Below, piece by piece: positions 1 to 6,581 of a stretch of 20,300 nt of DNA (positions are counted from its first letter, which is position 1; each line of letters begins with the position of its first letter). Under the pieces are notes generated by a model. It ran no database searches, was not told the origin of the DNA, and worked only from the letters and a program-made list of their open reading frames with translations. This stretch comes from Actinomycetota bacterium (GTDB taxonomy: Bacteria; Actinomycetota; Nitriliruptoria; Nitriliruptorales; JAHWKO01), in NCBI GenBank assembly GCA_019347855.1, contig JAHWKO010000037.1, positions 1 through 20,300 on the forward strand, in the 5' to 3' direction. The position numbers and the translations under genes are program-made.

Positions 1-284
1 CCCCAGCGCCCGCGCACGTTCGGGGCGCGCAGGGCCGACGCCAGCCGGCCGGTCTCAGATCGGAGGCGCTCCTGGCTCTCTGCCAGGCCGCGGACCTGCT
101 GGCGCAGCTCCCCGTAGGCGTACTGGCGCGACCGCTCGAGCTCGCGGACGTGCGTGTCGAACCGGTCCAGCGACTCCCGGACGGGCTCCAGCAGGTCAGG
201 GTCGGACGACCGGCGCAGCAGCAACCACGCCCCCACCGCCCCGCACGCCAGCCCGAGCGCCACGCCCGATGCCAACCAGAGCAC
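1..284 (-). CDS. rmuC: RmuC family protein, N-terminal part (truncated by window edge)
   Basis: About 94 codons read leftwards and run off the window. The product opens with a hydrophobic anchor (LWLASGVALGLACGAVGAWLLL), followed by a charged, probably coiled-coil stretch rich in Glu, Arg and Gln. It ends at SALRAPNVRGRWG, which matches the conserved L..AL..P..RG.WG block ahead of the RmuC nuclease-like domain. RmuC proteins are membrane-anchored and reported to limit recombination at inverted repeats; the catalytic part lies outside the window. A GAGGAGG ribosome site (300-294) is 9 nt from the GTG at 284 and only 3 nt from an in-frame GTG at 290, so I prefer 284, though 290 is possible. It is divergent from pncA. 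Confidence 0.85.
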   Translation of the reverse strand, partial: MLWLASGVALGLACGAVGAWLLLRRSSDPDLLEPVRESLDRFDTHVRELERSRQYAYGELRQQVRGLAESQERLRSETGRLASALRAPNVRGRW

Positions 285-305
285 CTCCACGTGCCTCCTC
301 CTTCC

Positions 306-320
306 TTCTTCTTCTTCTTC
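306..320. repeat. (TTC)5 trinucleotide tract in the rmuC leader
   Basis: Five perfect TTC copies on the plus strand, read as (GAA)5 in the rmuC transcript. They sit just upstream of GGAAGGAGGAGG, so the rmuC ribosome-binding region is one long purine-rich run. Nothing else recognisable is seen in the 230-bp divergent spacer except a small palindrome, CTGTC-CTC-GACAG, at 323-335. Confidence 0.8.
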
Positions 321-520
321 CACTGTCCTCGACAGGGTCGCACGGGGGTGTGACATGTCGGAGGAGGCTCCCGCGGGAACCGGACGGGACGACGGCACAC
401 ACGGAGACCGGCTGCACGCGCGCCGGCGGCGGACCGCCACACGAACGGCCGGCACGCGTGGCCGGGACGGCGACGCGCCGCAACTACCCTCGGAAGCGCA
501 CCTCGACCGAGGAGGTACGC

Positions 521-1123
521 ATGACCGACGCACGCGGAACGTACGACCAACGGACCGCACTGATCGTCGTGGACACCCAGAACGACTTCGCGGACCCGGA
601 CGGCAGCCTCTACGTGAACGAGGGTGAGGAGACCGTCCCGGAGATCAACGCGGAGATCGCAGCTGCCCGCGAAGCCGGCGCCCTGATCGTCTACACCCAG
701 GACTGGCACCCCGAGTCGACCCCGCACTTCGAGAAGGACGGCGGGGTCTGGCCGGTGCATTGCGTCCAGGACACGTGGGGCGCCGAGTTCCACCCCTACC
801 TGGCCGTCGATGGCGCCGCCCCGGTCGTGCGCAAGGGCTCCGAGGGTGGGGACGGCTACTCCGGCTTCAGCGTGCGTGACCCCGAGTCCGGGGACGAGCA
901 CGCCACCAGGCTCGACTCGATCCTGAAGGAACGCGACACCGAGCGGGTGGTCGTCGTCGGGCTCGCGCAGGACTACTGCGTGAAGGAGACCACGGTCGAC
1001 GCCGCCACCAAGGGCTACGACACCACCATGATCAGCGACGCGACCCGCGCCGTGAACATGGAGCCAGGGGACGACGAGGAGGCGGCGGCCGAGATGACCG
1101 ATGCCGGGGCGAAGATCGCGTGA
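521..1123 (+). CDS. pncA: Nicotinamidase
   Basis: A 200-aa cysteine hydrolase of the isochorismatase fold that deamidates nicotinamide to nicotinate and ammonia in the cytoplasm, the entry step of pyridine-nucleotide salvage. The full catalytic triad is visible: Asp18 (IVVDTQNDF), Lys105 (VRKGSEGG) and Cys153 (AQDYCV). The metal ligands Asp61, His63 and His69 (QDWHPESTPHF) and His80 (WPVHC) are also present. The ATG at 521 is chosen because GAGGAGG (509-515) lies 5 nt before it; the reading frame stays open upstream but codes for low-complexity sequence. The stop overlaps the GTG of pncB (GTGA), so the two are probably co-translated. A weak TACCCT -10-like hexamer lies at 485-490 without a clear -35. 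Confidence 0.95.
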   Translation: MTDARGTYDQRTALIVVDTQNDFADPDGSLYVNEGEETVPEINAEIAAAREAGALIVYTQDWHPESTPHFEKDGGVWPVHCVQDTWGAEFHPYLAVDGAAPVVRKGSEGGDGYSGFSVRDPESGDEHATRLDSILKERDTERVVVVGLAQDYCVKETTVDAATKGYDTTMISDATRAVNMEPGDDEEAAAEMTDAGAKIA

Positions 1124-2466
1124 CCGACGCCCACGTGGGGCCCGGGCCGCTCGGGCTCTTCACCGACCTCTACGAGCTGCGCATGGCTGCCACGTGCCTC
1201 CTGCACGGCGAGACGGCCCCGGCCACGTTCAGCCTCTACGTCCGTCCGGACGCGGCCCGGCCGTGGATGCTCCACGCCGGGACCTCGGCGGTTCTGGACC
1301 TGCTGGACCGGTTCTCGTTCGGCCAGGACGAGCTCGACTACCTCGCCTCGGACGCGATCGGCCTCGAGGAGGGAGCGCTCGAGTGGCTCGCCGACCTCGA
1401 GCTGACCGGCGAGCTGTGGGCCGTCCCCGACGGCACGCTCGTCCTGGGCGACGAGCCCCTGATGGAGTTCACCGGTCCGCTGCCGCAGGCGATGCTGCTC
1501 GAGACGGCGATCATGGCGGTCGCGGGCTTCCCCACGTTGATCGCCACGAAGGCTGCCCGGTGCCACGTCGTCGCCGAGGGAGCCCAGCTCGCGGACTTCG
1601 GGGCGCGCCGGGCACACGGGCTCGAAGCCGGGTTGGAGGCCGCCCGGTCCGCGTACATCGGCGGGGTGGGCGCGACCTCGAACGTCGAGGCCGGCCGGCG
1701 CTTCGGCATCCCGGTGGTCGGGACCATGGCGCACTCGTTCATACAGGCCTACGACGACGAGGTCGCCGCGTTCACCGATTTCGCCGAGGACCACCCCGGC
1801 AACGCGATCATGCTCGTCGACACCTACGACACCCTCGACGGGGTGCGACACGCGATCACCGTAGGCGAACGGTTGCGCGAGCGCGGTCAGGAGCTGACCG
1901 GGGTCCGTCTGGACTCGGGCGACCTCGCGCAGCTCGCGCGGGAGTCCCGCAAGCTCCTCGACGAGGCCGGCTTCGACGAGGCACAGATCTTCGCGTCGGG
2001 TGGGATGGACGAGTTCGAGATCCGTCGGCTCCTCGCCCAGGAGCGCGCCCCGATCGACGCCTTCGGGATCGGGACGTCGCTCACGACCTCGCGGGACCAC
2101 CCCGCGTTCGACATCGTCTACAAGCTGGTGGAGTACGACGGTATCCCCCGCGCCAAGTACAGCGAGGGCAAGACGCTGCTGCCCGGCGCCAAGCAGGTCT
2201 TCCGGCCCGGAGGGGCCGACACCGACGTGCTCGGGCGACGTGACGACGACGTCGGCGGCCGACCGCTGCTGCAGGCCGCATGGCGGGACGGGCGGCGGCT
2301 GATCGACACCGACCTCGAGGGAGCACGGTCCCGGGCCGAGCGGGAGCTCGAGGGACTGCCCAGCGACTGGCGTGACCCGGCCTGGCCCCACGAGGCACCC
2401 GGGCCGCGCGTGAGCCCGGCGCTCGCGGATCTCGCCGAGCAGGTCCGTGAGCGCGAGCTCGGCTGA
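1120..2466 (+). CDS. pncB: Nicotinate phosphoribosyltransferase
   Basis: A 448-aa enzyme that makes nicotinate mononucleotide from nicotinate and PRPP with ATP hydrolysis, using the product of the preceding pncA. Family marks are the N-terminal LFTDLYELRMA and a GTMAHSF segment holding His205, the likely phosphorylated histidine by comparison with the family. VRLDSGDL (Asp265 to Asp268) belongs to the phosphoribosyl site. ASGGMDEFEI (from about residue 292) and FGIGTSL follow. Length fits the family. The GTG start overlaps the pncA stop by 4 bp, with no separate ribosome site needed if translation is coupled. The 3' end overlaps the start of the next membrane-protein gene by 20 bp. Confidence 0.95.
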   Translation: MTDAHVGPGPLGLFTDLYELRMAATCLLHGETAPATFSLYVRPDAARPWMLHAGTSAVLDLLDRFSFGQDELDYLASDAIGLEEGALEWLADLELTGELWAVPDGTLVLGDEPLMEFTGPLPQAMLLETAIMAVAGFPTLIATKAARCHVVAEGAQLADFGARRAHGLEAGLEAARSAYIGGVGATSNVEAGRRFGIPVVGTMAHSFIQAYDDEVAAFTDFAEDHPGNAIMLVDTYDTLDGVRHAITVGERLRERGQELTGVRLDSGDLAQLARESRKLLDEAGFDEAQIFASGGMDEFEIRRLLAQERAPIDAFGIGTSLTTSRDHPAFDIVYKLVEYDGIPRAKYSEGKTLLPGAKQVFRPGGADTDVLGRRDDDVGGRPLLQAAWRDGRRLIDTDLEGARSRAERELEGLPSDWRDPAWPHEAPGPRVSPALADLAEQVRERELG

Positions 2467-3991
2467 GGTGGACCGCCGGTCCCGCGACCCGATCTTGTGG
2501 CTCGGGCTCGCTGGGGCGCTGGCGCTGGGGGCGGCCCTGCGGTTGCCCGCCATCGGGGCGCACCTGCCGCAGATCGTGCACCCGGACGAACCCACCACGA
2601 TGACCCGGGCGCTGGATGCGCTGACGGGTGACCTGACCATCCCGTTCTGGGACTGGCCGCCGCTCGGCGCGTTCCTGCTCGCGGGCGGGATCGGCGTCGC
2701 GCCGGGCGTTTCGGCCACTTCCGGGGACGCGACGCTCTACCTGTTCGGCCGGCTGTTCTTCGCGCTCATCTCGCTGGCGCTCGTGGCCGCCACGGCGTGG
2801 CTGGCGGTCGAGGTCCTCGACGACCGCGCGGAGCGTCGTGCCGTGGCGACCGTCGCCTCCCTGGCGGTCGCGGCCTCGTTCCTGGCGGTCCGGCTGGGGC
2901 GGATCGTGCACCCGGAGCAGCTGCAGATCCTCCTGCTCGTGATGGGGCTGGCGCTGATCGCCCGGGCGGCGCGACGCGAACGCCCCACCCTCGTCGTCCT
3001 GGCCGGCGGCGTGCTCGGACTCGCGGCAGCCGCGAAGTACCTCGGGGGGGTGGGCATGGTGTCCGCCCTGTGGATCGCGGTCGTCGTCGGGGATCCCTCG
3101 GTGCGGGCGCGGGTCGGTCGGGTCGCGGCGGTCGGCGCGGCCTTCCTGGGCGGGATCCTGGTCGGGACGTTCGGGACGATCCTGCGGATCGGCGACGTGT
3201 GGGAGGGGGTCAGCTACCAGCTCCTGCACCAGACCGGCGGGCACCTGGGGTACGGCGGGCCGCCGTGGGTGCACCTCACGAACTCCCTCCCCGGGAACTG
3301 GGGATGGCCGCTCACGGTCCTGGGGATCGTGGGACTGGGCTACGCGTTCGTGGGCGGCGACCGTCGGCTCCGGGTGCTCGCGTGGCCTGCCGTCCTTGTG
3401 CTGGCGCTAGCGGTGAGCAACGACGTGCGCTTCCCCCACTACGTGCTGCTGGCGGTCCCGCTGCTCGCGATCCTCGGGCTCGTCGCGCTGTGGCGGCTCG
3501 TGCGGCGGCTCGCACCGAGCGGGCGGGGCGCGTCGTTCGTGTCCCTGGCGTTCCTCGCGATCGCCCTCAGTCTGATCCCCACGGTCCTGGACGACGTTCG
3601 CCTGATCCGCTCCGACCGGTCCCCCGACACCCGGGAGCTCCTCCTCCAACGCCTGCCGGATGACGCGCCGGTCCTGGCCGAGTCGTCCGCCCTGCGTGGA
3701 CAGCAGCACGCGTGGGGGCTGGAACCGGGGATCCTCGACTGCGACTGCTACGCCGTCATCAGCTCGTACAACGAGGACCGGTTCCGTGAGGACCCGCAGC
3801 GCTACGACGACGAGATCGACGTCTACGACCGGATGCGCGCGGAGGGCGACGTCCTCGCCGTGATCGAGCCGTTCCGCCCCCTGTCGTACCGGTGGGACGT
3901 ACTCCCACAGTGGGGCCTCGACCACGTCCCGCTCACCGGCGAGGTCGGCGCCACGGGACCCACGCTCACCATCGTGGACCTCACCGGCTGA
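2447..3991 (+). CDS. GT-C type membrane glycosyltransferase (GT39/PMT-2-like)
   Basis: A 514-aa protein with roughly ten hydrophobic segments and a soluble C-terminal tail of about 130 residues. After the first helix comes HPDEP (Asp47, Glu48), the acidic pair in the first external loop typical of GT-C enzymes that use polyprenyl-phosphate sugars. Later hydrophobic blocks such as LVVLAGGVLGLAAAAKYLGG resemble the PMT-2 / ArnT-like superfamily. Donor and acceptor cannot be read from the sequence; cell-wall glycan or protein glycosylation is inference. The start could be GTG 2447, overlapping pncB by 20 bp, or the in-frame GTG at 2468 just after the pncB stop. Co-transcription with NAD salvage genes is odd and may only reflect compaction. 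A weak hairpin (GGTGA-CCGT-TCACC, 4005-4018) follows the stop. Confidence 0.75.
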   Translation: MSASSAEVDRRSRDPILWLGLAGALALGAALRLPAIGAHLPQIVHPDEPTTMTRALDALTGDLTIPFWDWPPLGAFLLAGGIGVAPGVSATSGDATLYLFGRLFFALISLALVAATAWLAVEVLDDRAERRAVATVASLAVAASFLAVRLGRIVHPEQLQILLLVMGLALIARAARRERPTLVVLAGGVLGLAAAAKYLGGVGMVSALWIAVVVGDPSVRARVGRVAAVGAAFLGGILVGTFGTILRIGDVWEGVSYQLLHQTGGHLGYGGPPWVHLTNSLPGNWGWPLTVLGIVGLGYAFVGGDRRLRVLAWPAVLVLALAVSNDVRFPHYVLLAVPLLAILGLVALWRLVRRLAPSGRGASFVSLAFLAIALSLIPTVLDDVRLIRSDRSPDTRELLLQRLPDDAPVLAESSALRGQQHAWGLEPGILDCDCYAVISSYNEDRFREDPQRYDDEIDVYDRMRAEGDVLAVIEPFRPLSYRWDVLPQWGLDHVPLTGEVGATGPTLTIVDLTG

Positions 3992-4037
3992 ACGGACGGG
4001 TCCAGGTGACCGTTCACCATCGGCCGTGGCGTCGCGG

Positions 4038-4066
4038 TTGAGGGGCGCCCGTCGTGCCTCCACAGT
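4038..4066 (+). promoter_or_regulatory. Possible sigma-70-type promoter of the PfpI gene
   Basis: TTGAGG (4038-4043) and CACAGT (4061-4066) are separated by 17 nt, with the coding start 29 nt further on. The -35 match is fair and the -10 match weak. The -10 is inside a small imperfect hairpin (4053-4073, GTGCC..CAC / GTGGCAC). Confidence 0.3.
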
Positions 4067-4094
4067 GGTGGCACACGGGGAAGAAGGAGGCGAC

Positions 4095-4601
4095 GTGAAG
4101 AAGATCGCGTTCGTACTGGAGACCGACTACGAGGACAGCGAGTTCCAGCAGCCGTACGACGCGCTGCGGGACGAAGGTCACGAGTGCACCGTCATCGGCA
4201 CCGAGGCCGGCAAGGAGCTGCAGGGCAAGCGCGGCAACTCCACCACCACGGTCGACGCGACCGTCGACATGGTCGACCTCGACGAGTTCGACGCGCTGGT
4301 GATCCCGGGCGGCTACAGCCCCGACAAGCTGCGGCTCGAGGACGGCATCGTCGACTTCACGCGGAAGTTCGTGGAGTCCAACAAGCCGGTCGCCGCCATC
4401 TGCCACGCCGGGCAGCTGCTGTCCGAGGCCCAGGTCGTGGACGGCAAGCGGATGACGTCCTGGCCGTCGGTCCGTCGCGAGCTCGAGCTCGCGGGTGCCG
4501 ACTGGGTCGACCAGGAGGTCGTCGAGGACGGCAACCTGATCACGTCGCGGAACCCCGATGACATCCCGGCCTTCATCGAGGCCCTGAAGAACCGACTCTG
4601 A
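4095..4601 (+). CDS. DJ-1/PfpI family protein (YraA/YfkM-like)
   Basis: A 168-aa class I glutamine-amidotransferase-like protein. The nucleophile elbow is AICHAGQ with Cys103 and His104, and the conserved acidic residue is Glu13 in TDYEDSEF. VIPGGYSPDKLR (about 70-80) and MTSWPSVRRELELAGADW are also family blocks. Members include PfpI and the bacterial stress proteins YraA/YfkM, described as proteases or as deglycases/glyoxalases; the activity of this one is not determinable here. The GTG at 4095 is selected because AGGAGG (4085-4090) lies 4 nt upstream and the PfpI domain starts at once (KKIAFVLE). An in-frame GTG at 4026 would add 23 residues unlike the family. It stands alone, followed by strong hairpins. 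Confidence 0.9.
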   Translation: MKKIAFVLETDYEDSEFQQPYDALRDEGHECTVIGTEAGKELQGKRGNSTTTVDATVDMVDLDEFDALVIPGGYSPDKLRLEDGIVDFTRKFVESNKPVAAICHAGQLLSEAQVVDGKRMTSWPSVRRELELAGADWVDQEVVEDGNLITSRNPDDIPAFIEALKNRL

Positions 4602-4608
4602 GCCAAGC

Positions 4609-4639
4609 CGCGGGTACGCGCCGCGAGGCGCGTGCCGCG
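4609..4639 (+). terminator. GC-rich hairpin after the PfpI gene
   Basis: CGCGG (4609-4613) pairs with CCGCG (4635-4639), and ACGCGCC (4616-4622) pairs with GGCGCGT (4627-4633) around a GCGA tetraloop. It starts 8 nt past the stop codon. There is no T-tract, so it is a terminator of the actinobacterial kind at best, or a 3' stabilising structure. Confidence 0.55.
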
Positions 4640-4644
4640 ACTCC

Positions 4645-4675
4645 GGGCGGGGCGTTAGCCGCGAGCGTCCCGCCC
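4645..4675 (+). terminator. Second GC-rich hairpin after the PfpI gene
   Basis: GGGCGGGGCG (4645-4654) pairs with CGTCCCGCCC (4666-4675) with one mismatch and an 11-nt loop. It lies 5 nt past the first hairpin and 27 nt before the 61-nt repeat element. A tandem terminator is the simplest reading. Confidence 0.5.
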
Positions 4676-4702
4676 ACACTCCTGCCTTCGGACCACCGTT
4701 GG

Positions 4703-4763
4703 TGCGGATCTGGGCGCGAGAAGTACAGCGCCTTGTACAGAGTCCACCCAGATCCGCATCAGG
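4703..4763 (+). repeat. 61-nt hairpin repeat element, copy A
   Basis: The outer arms TGCGGATCTGGG (4703-4714) and CCCAGATCCGCA (ending 4759) are perfect 12-bp inverted repeats. Inside is GTACA-GCGCCT-TGTAC, a second short stem. A second copy lies at 14852-14912, the same length with no gaps and 12 differences by my count; the last 17 nt (CCCAGATCCGCATCAGG) are identical. Copy A sits between PfpI and DUF488, and its 3' edge is 2 nt from a TAGGGT -10-like hexamer. I do not recognise the element as a named family. Confidence 0.85.
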
Positions 4764-4765
4764 CG

Positions 4766-4771
4766 TAGGGT
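4766..4771 (+). promoter_or_regulatory. -10 element for a probably leaderless DUF488 transcript
   Basis: TAGGGT fits the TANNNT pattern and ends 6 nt before the ATG at 4778. No ribosome-binding site is visible, so transcription would begin at or next to the start codon, as is common for leaderless genes in Actinobacteria. No good -35 is seen; that place is taken by the right arm of the hairpin element. Confidence 0.45.
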
Positions 4772-4777
4772 CGTGAC

Positions 4778-5317
4778 ATGCTGATCACCGTCGGGCACGG
4801 GACGGCCGACGCCGACACCTTCGCTGCCCTCCTGCAGTACGCAGGGGTCGACGTCCTGGTCGACGTGCGCACCCACCCCGGCAGCCGTCGCCACCCGCAG
4901 TTCAACCGGGGAGCGATGGAGGAGTGGGTCCCCGAGGCCGGGATCGAGTACCGCTGGGAGCCGCGGCTCGGGGGCCGCCGGAGCCCGGTCGAGGGCAGCG
5001 AGCACATCGCCCTCGAGCACCCGCAGTTCCGTGCCTACGCCGACCACATGGCGGCCGAGGACTTCCGGGCCGCGCTGGCCGAGGTCGCAGAGGGCGCCCG
5101 GGAACGGACGGTCGCCGTGATGTGCGCCGAGAGCGTCTGGTGGCGCTGCCACCGGCGGCTGCTGGCCGATTCCGCGGTCGGGCTGCACGAGGTCGACGTC
5201 CGCCACCTCTTCCACGACGGTCGTCTGACCCCGCACACGCTCATGGACGTCGCCCGGATCGAGGGCGACCGCCTGGTCTACGACGTCGGGGCGGATCGGG
5301 CGCTGCCCGACGTGTAA
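4778..5317 (+). CDS. DUF488 family protein
   Basis: A 179-aa protein of unknown biochemical function. It has the usual DUF488 signature in order: TVGHGT at the N-terminus, then VDVRTHPGSRRHPQFNRG (Asp29, Arg31, Ser36-Arg38). Next come RLGGRR (about 63-68) and FRAYADHM (84-91). The cysteine box MCAESVWWRCHR follows (Cys116, Cys124, His125). The conserved Cys/His/Arg set suggests an active site or metal site, but none is proven. The ATG lacks a ribosome site and is likely leaderless. The last 40 bp overlap the 3' end of the convergent glycosyltransferase gene, so the two transcripts are complementary there. Confidence 0.85.
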   Translation: MLITVGHGTADADTFAALLQYAGVDVLVDVRTHPGSRRHPQFNRGAMEEWVPEAGIEYRWEPRLGGRRSPVEGSEHIALEHPQFRAYADHMAAEDFRAALAEVAEGARERTVAVMCAESVWWRCHRRLLADSAVGLHEVDVRHLFHDGRLTPHTLMDVARIEGDRLVYDVGADRALPDV

Positions 5318-6462
5318 CCGACGCGCTGCTCGATCAGCTCGGCGGCCCGGTCCGGACCCAGCCCGGCGGCGCCCCGTGCGATCCCGCGTGCCTGCCCCGC
5401 GAAGGACGGGTCGCCGAGGACCGTTGCGACCGCCTCGCGGATCGACGTGGCCGAGACGTCCCGGGGCGCGACCGCGATCCCGGCGCCGGCGCGACGCACC
5501 CGAGCCGCGGTCTCCCGCTGGTCGCCCTGCAGCGGGATCAGCACCAGCGGCACGCCCCGGGTCAGCGCCTTCGTGACGAACCCGTGCCCCCCGTTGCCCA
5601 CCGCGACCGCCGCGTGCTCGAGGAGCGGGGCGTGGCGACCCCTGCCGACGACCGCGCCCGGCGGCGCCGGCAGATCCCGGCTGGTCGTGACCACCAGCCG
5701 CACGGCCTCTCCGGCGAGGCCAGACAGTGAAGGGGTCACGTGTGAGGCGCCGACGTTCGAGGCGGTCGAGTCGGTGATCACGATCAGCGGTTCGTCCCCC
5801 GGGGGCGGGTCGAGGTCCGGCCACGAACGTGGCTCCCACTCCAAGGGCCCGGCGATGTGGGTGCGGTCCGGCCAGTCGGGTCGGCCGATCTCGAGCGCCG
5901 GCACCGTCGCGAGTAGCCGGCGAGCCGGGGCGCCACCTGCCGGCAGCCCGATCGACCGGCGTGCTTCCGACCGCTGTTGGCGTCCTTCCTCGAAGGAGCG
6001 ACGCTGCTGGCGCCGGAGGTGCGCCGCGTGGAGGCGCCCCAGCGGGGTGTGAGGCGGGTCCATGCCCAACCCGACGGGCGGGACCGCGTCCGAGGGCGCC
6101 CACAGCCAGTGGGCCACGACCTCCACCCAAGGCAGCCCGAGCAGGTCCGCGGCGAACCCCCCGGCGGCGGTCAACGTGTCGCTGATCACGACGTCCGCGC
6201 CCCGCTCGGCGATCACATCGCGCAACGCGGGCGCCATCGCCCCCGCGCGGCCCCACATGCGCCACCCCAGGTCGGCGTCGCGCTCGTCGCGGTCCAGACC
6301 GGGTAGGGGCGCGGCCTCCATCCCCTCGGCCTCGACGTCGGGGTGCCAGCGGGCTCCCGTTGCGACCGTCACCCGGTGTCCACGCCGGTGCAGGGCGACG
6401 GCGACCGAGGTCACCGGCAGGAGGTGACCGGGGTCGGGACCGGAGACGGCAACGACGCGCAC
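5278..6462 (-). CDS. GT1-like (MGT/UGT-type) glycosyltransferase
   Basis: A 394-aa GT-B fold enzyme of the type that puts sugars on natural products, lipids or other small acceptors in the cytoplasm. The N-terminal domain opens with VVAVSGPDPGHLLP, His13 being at the place of the usual catalytic histidine. The C-terminal domain has the donor-binding block NGGHGFVTKALTRGVP (from Asn290) and PLQGDQRETAARV (Asp314, Gln315). These match the family HGG.GT..EAL..GVP and DQ..NA motifs with variations: Asn for the first His, and Glu-Thr in place of Asn. Donor and acceptor are unknown. The GTG at 6462 lacks a ribosome site; TACCGT on the minus strand at 6476-6471 ends 8 nt before it, suggesting a leaderless message. 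It shares a control region with the TetR/MMPL unit. Confidence 0.8.
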   Translation of the reverse strand: MRVVAVSGPDPGHLLPVTSVAVALHRRGHRVTVATGARWHPDVEAEGMEAAPLPGLDRDERDADLGWRMWGRAGAMAPALRDVIAERGADVVISDTLTAAGGFAADLLGLPWVEVVAHWLWAPSDAVPPVGLGMDPPHTPLGRLHAAHLRRQQRRSFEEGRQQRSEARRSIGLPAGGAPARRLLATVPALEIGRPDWPDRTHIAGPLEWEPRSWPDLDPPPGDEPLIVITDSTASNVGASHVTPSLSGLAGEAVRLVVTTSRDLPAPPGAVVGRGRHAPLLEHAAVAVGNGGHGFVTKALTRGVPLVLIPLQGDQRETAARVRRAGAGIAVAPRDVSATSIREAVATVLGDPSFAGQARGIARGAAGLGPDRAAELIEQRVGYTSGSARSAPTS

Positions 6463-6470
6463 GGTCCGCG

Positions 6471-6476
6471 ACGGTA
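6471..6476 (-). promoter_or_regulatory. -10-like element of the GT1 gene
   Basis: On the minus strand TACCGT (TANNNT) ends 8 nt before the GTG at 6462, where no ribosome site is seen. No recognisable -35 is at the expected distance. Confidence 0.35.
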
Positions 6477-6508
6477 CCCACCGTGTCCGACGGGACGGGG
6501 CAGATGGG

Positions 6509-6538
6509 TTGCGGGATACCAGCGGGTATCCCGATACT
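6509..6538 (+). promoter_or_regulatory. Sigma-70-type promoter of the tetR-mmpL unit
   Basis: TTGCGG (6509-6514) and GATACT (6533-6538) are separated by 18 nt. Predicted transcription start is near 6545, leaving a leader of about 37 nt before the ATG at 6582. The two 16-bp palindromes fill the spacer and cover the -10, the classic arrangement for repression. Confidence 0.55.
6515..6530. promoter_or_regulatory. Probable TetR operator, site 1
   Basis: GATACCAGCGGGTATC is a 16-bp near-perfect dyad (GATACC / GGTATC). It matches site 2 at 13 of 16 positions and lies in the -35/-10 spacer of the tetR promoter. Binding by the adjacent TetR is inferred from position and symmetry. Confidence 0.7.
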
Positions 6539-6548
6539 GGCCGGTATC
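6533..6548. promoter_or_regulatory. Probable TetR operator, site 2
   Basis: GATACTGGCCGGTATC is a 16-bp dyad with arms GATAC / GTATC, centred 18 bp from site 1. It overlaps the -10 hexamer and predicted start of the tetR transcript. Together the sites fit the pattern GATACYRGCSGGTATC. Confidence 0.7.
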
Positions 6549-6581
6549 TGATGCACAGCCGCCCGCCAACCGGTGAGGTCC

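Noticed and set aside
154..627. Plus-strand open frames over the rmuC-pncA spacer
   Set aside because: Low-complexity Arg/Ser/Pro translations without family likeness; they cross the pncA start, whose ribosome site at 509-515 is clear.
1015..2718. 567-codon minus-strand open frame opposite pncB
   Set aside because: Composition is typical of an antisense shadow in very GC-rich DNA; pncB on the plus strand has every family motif.
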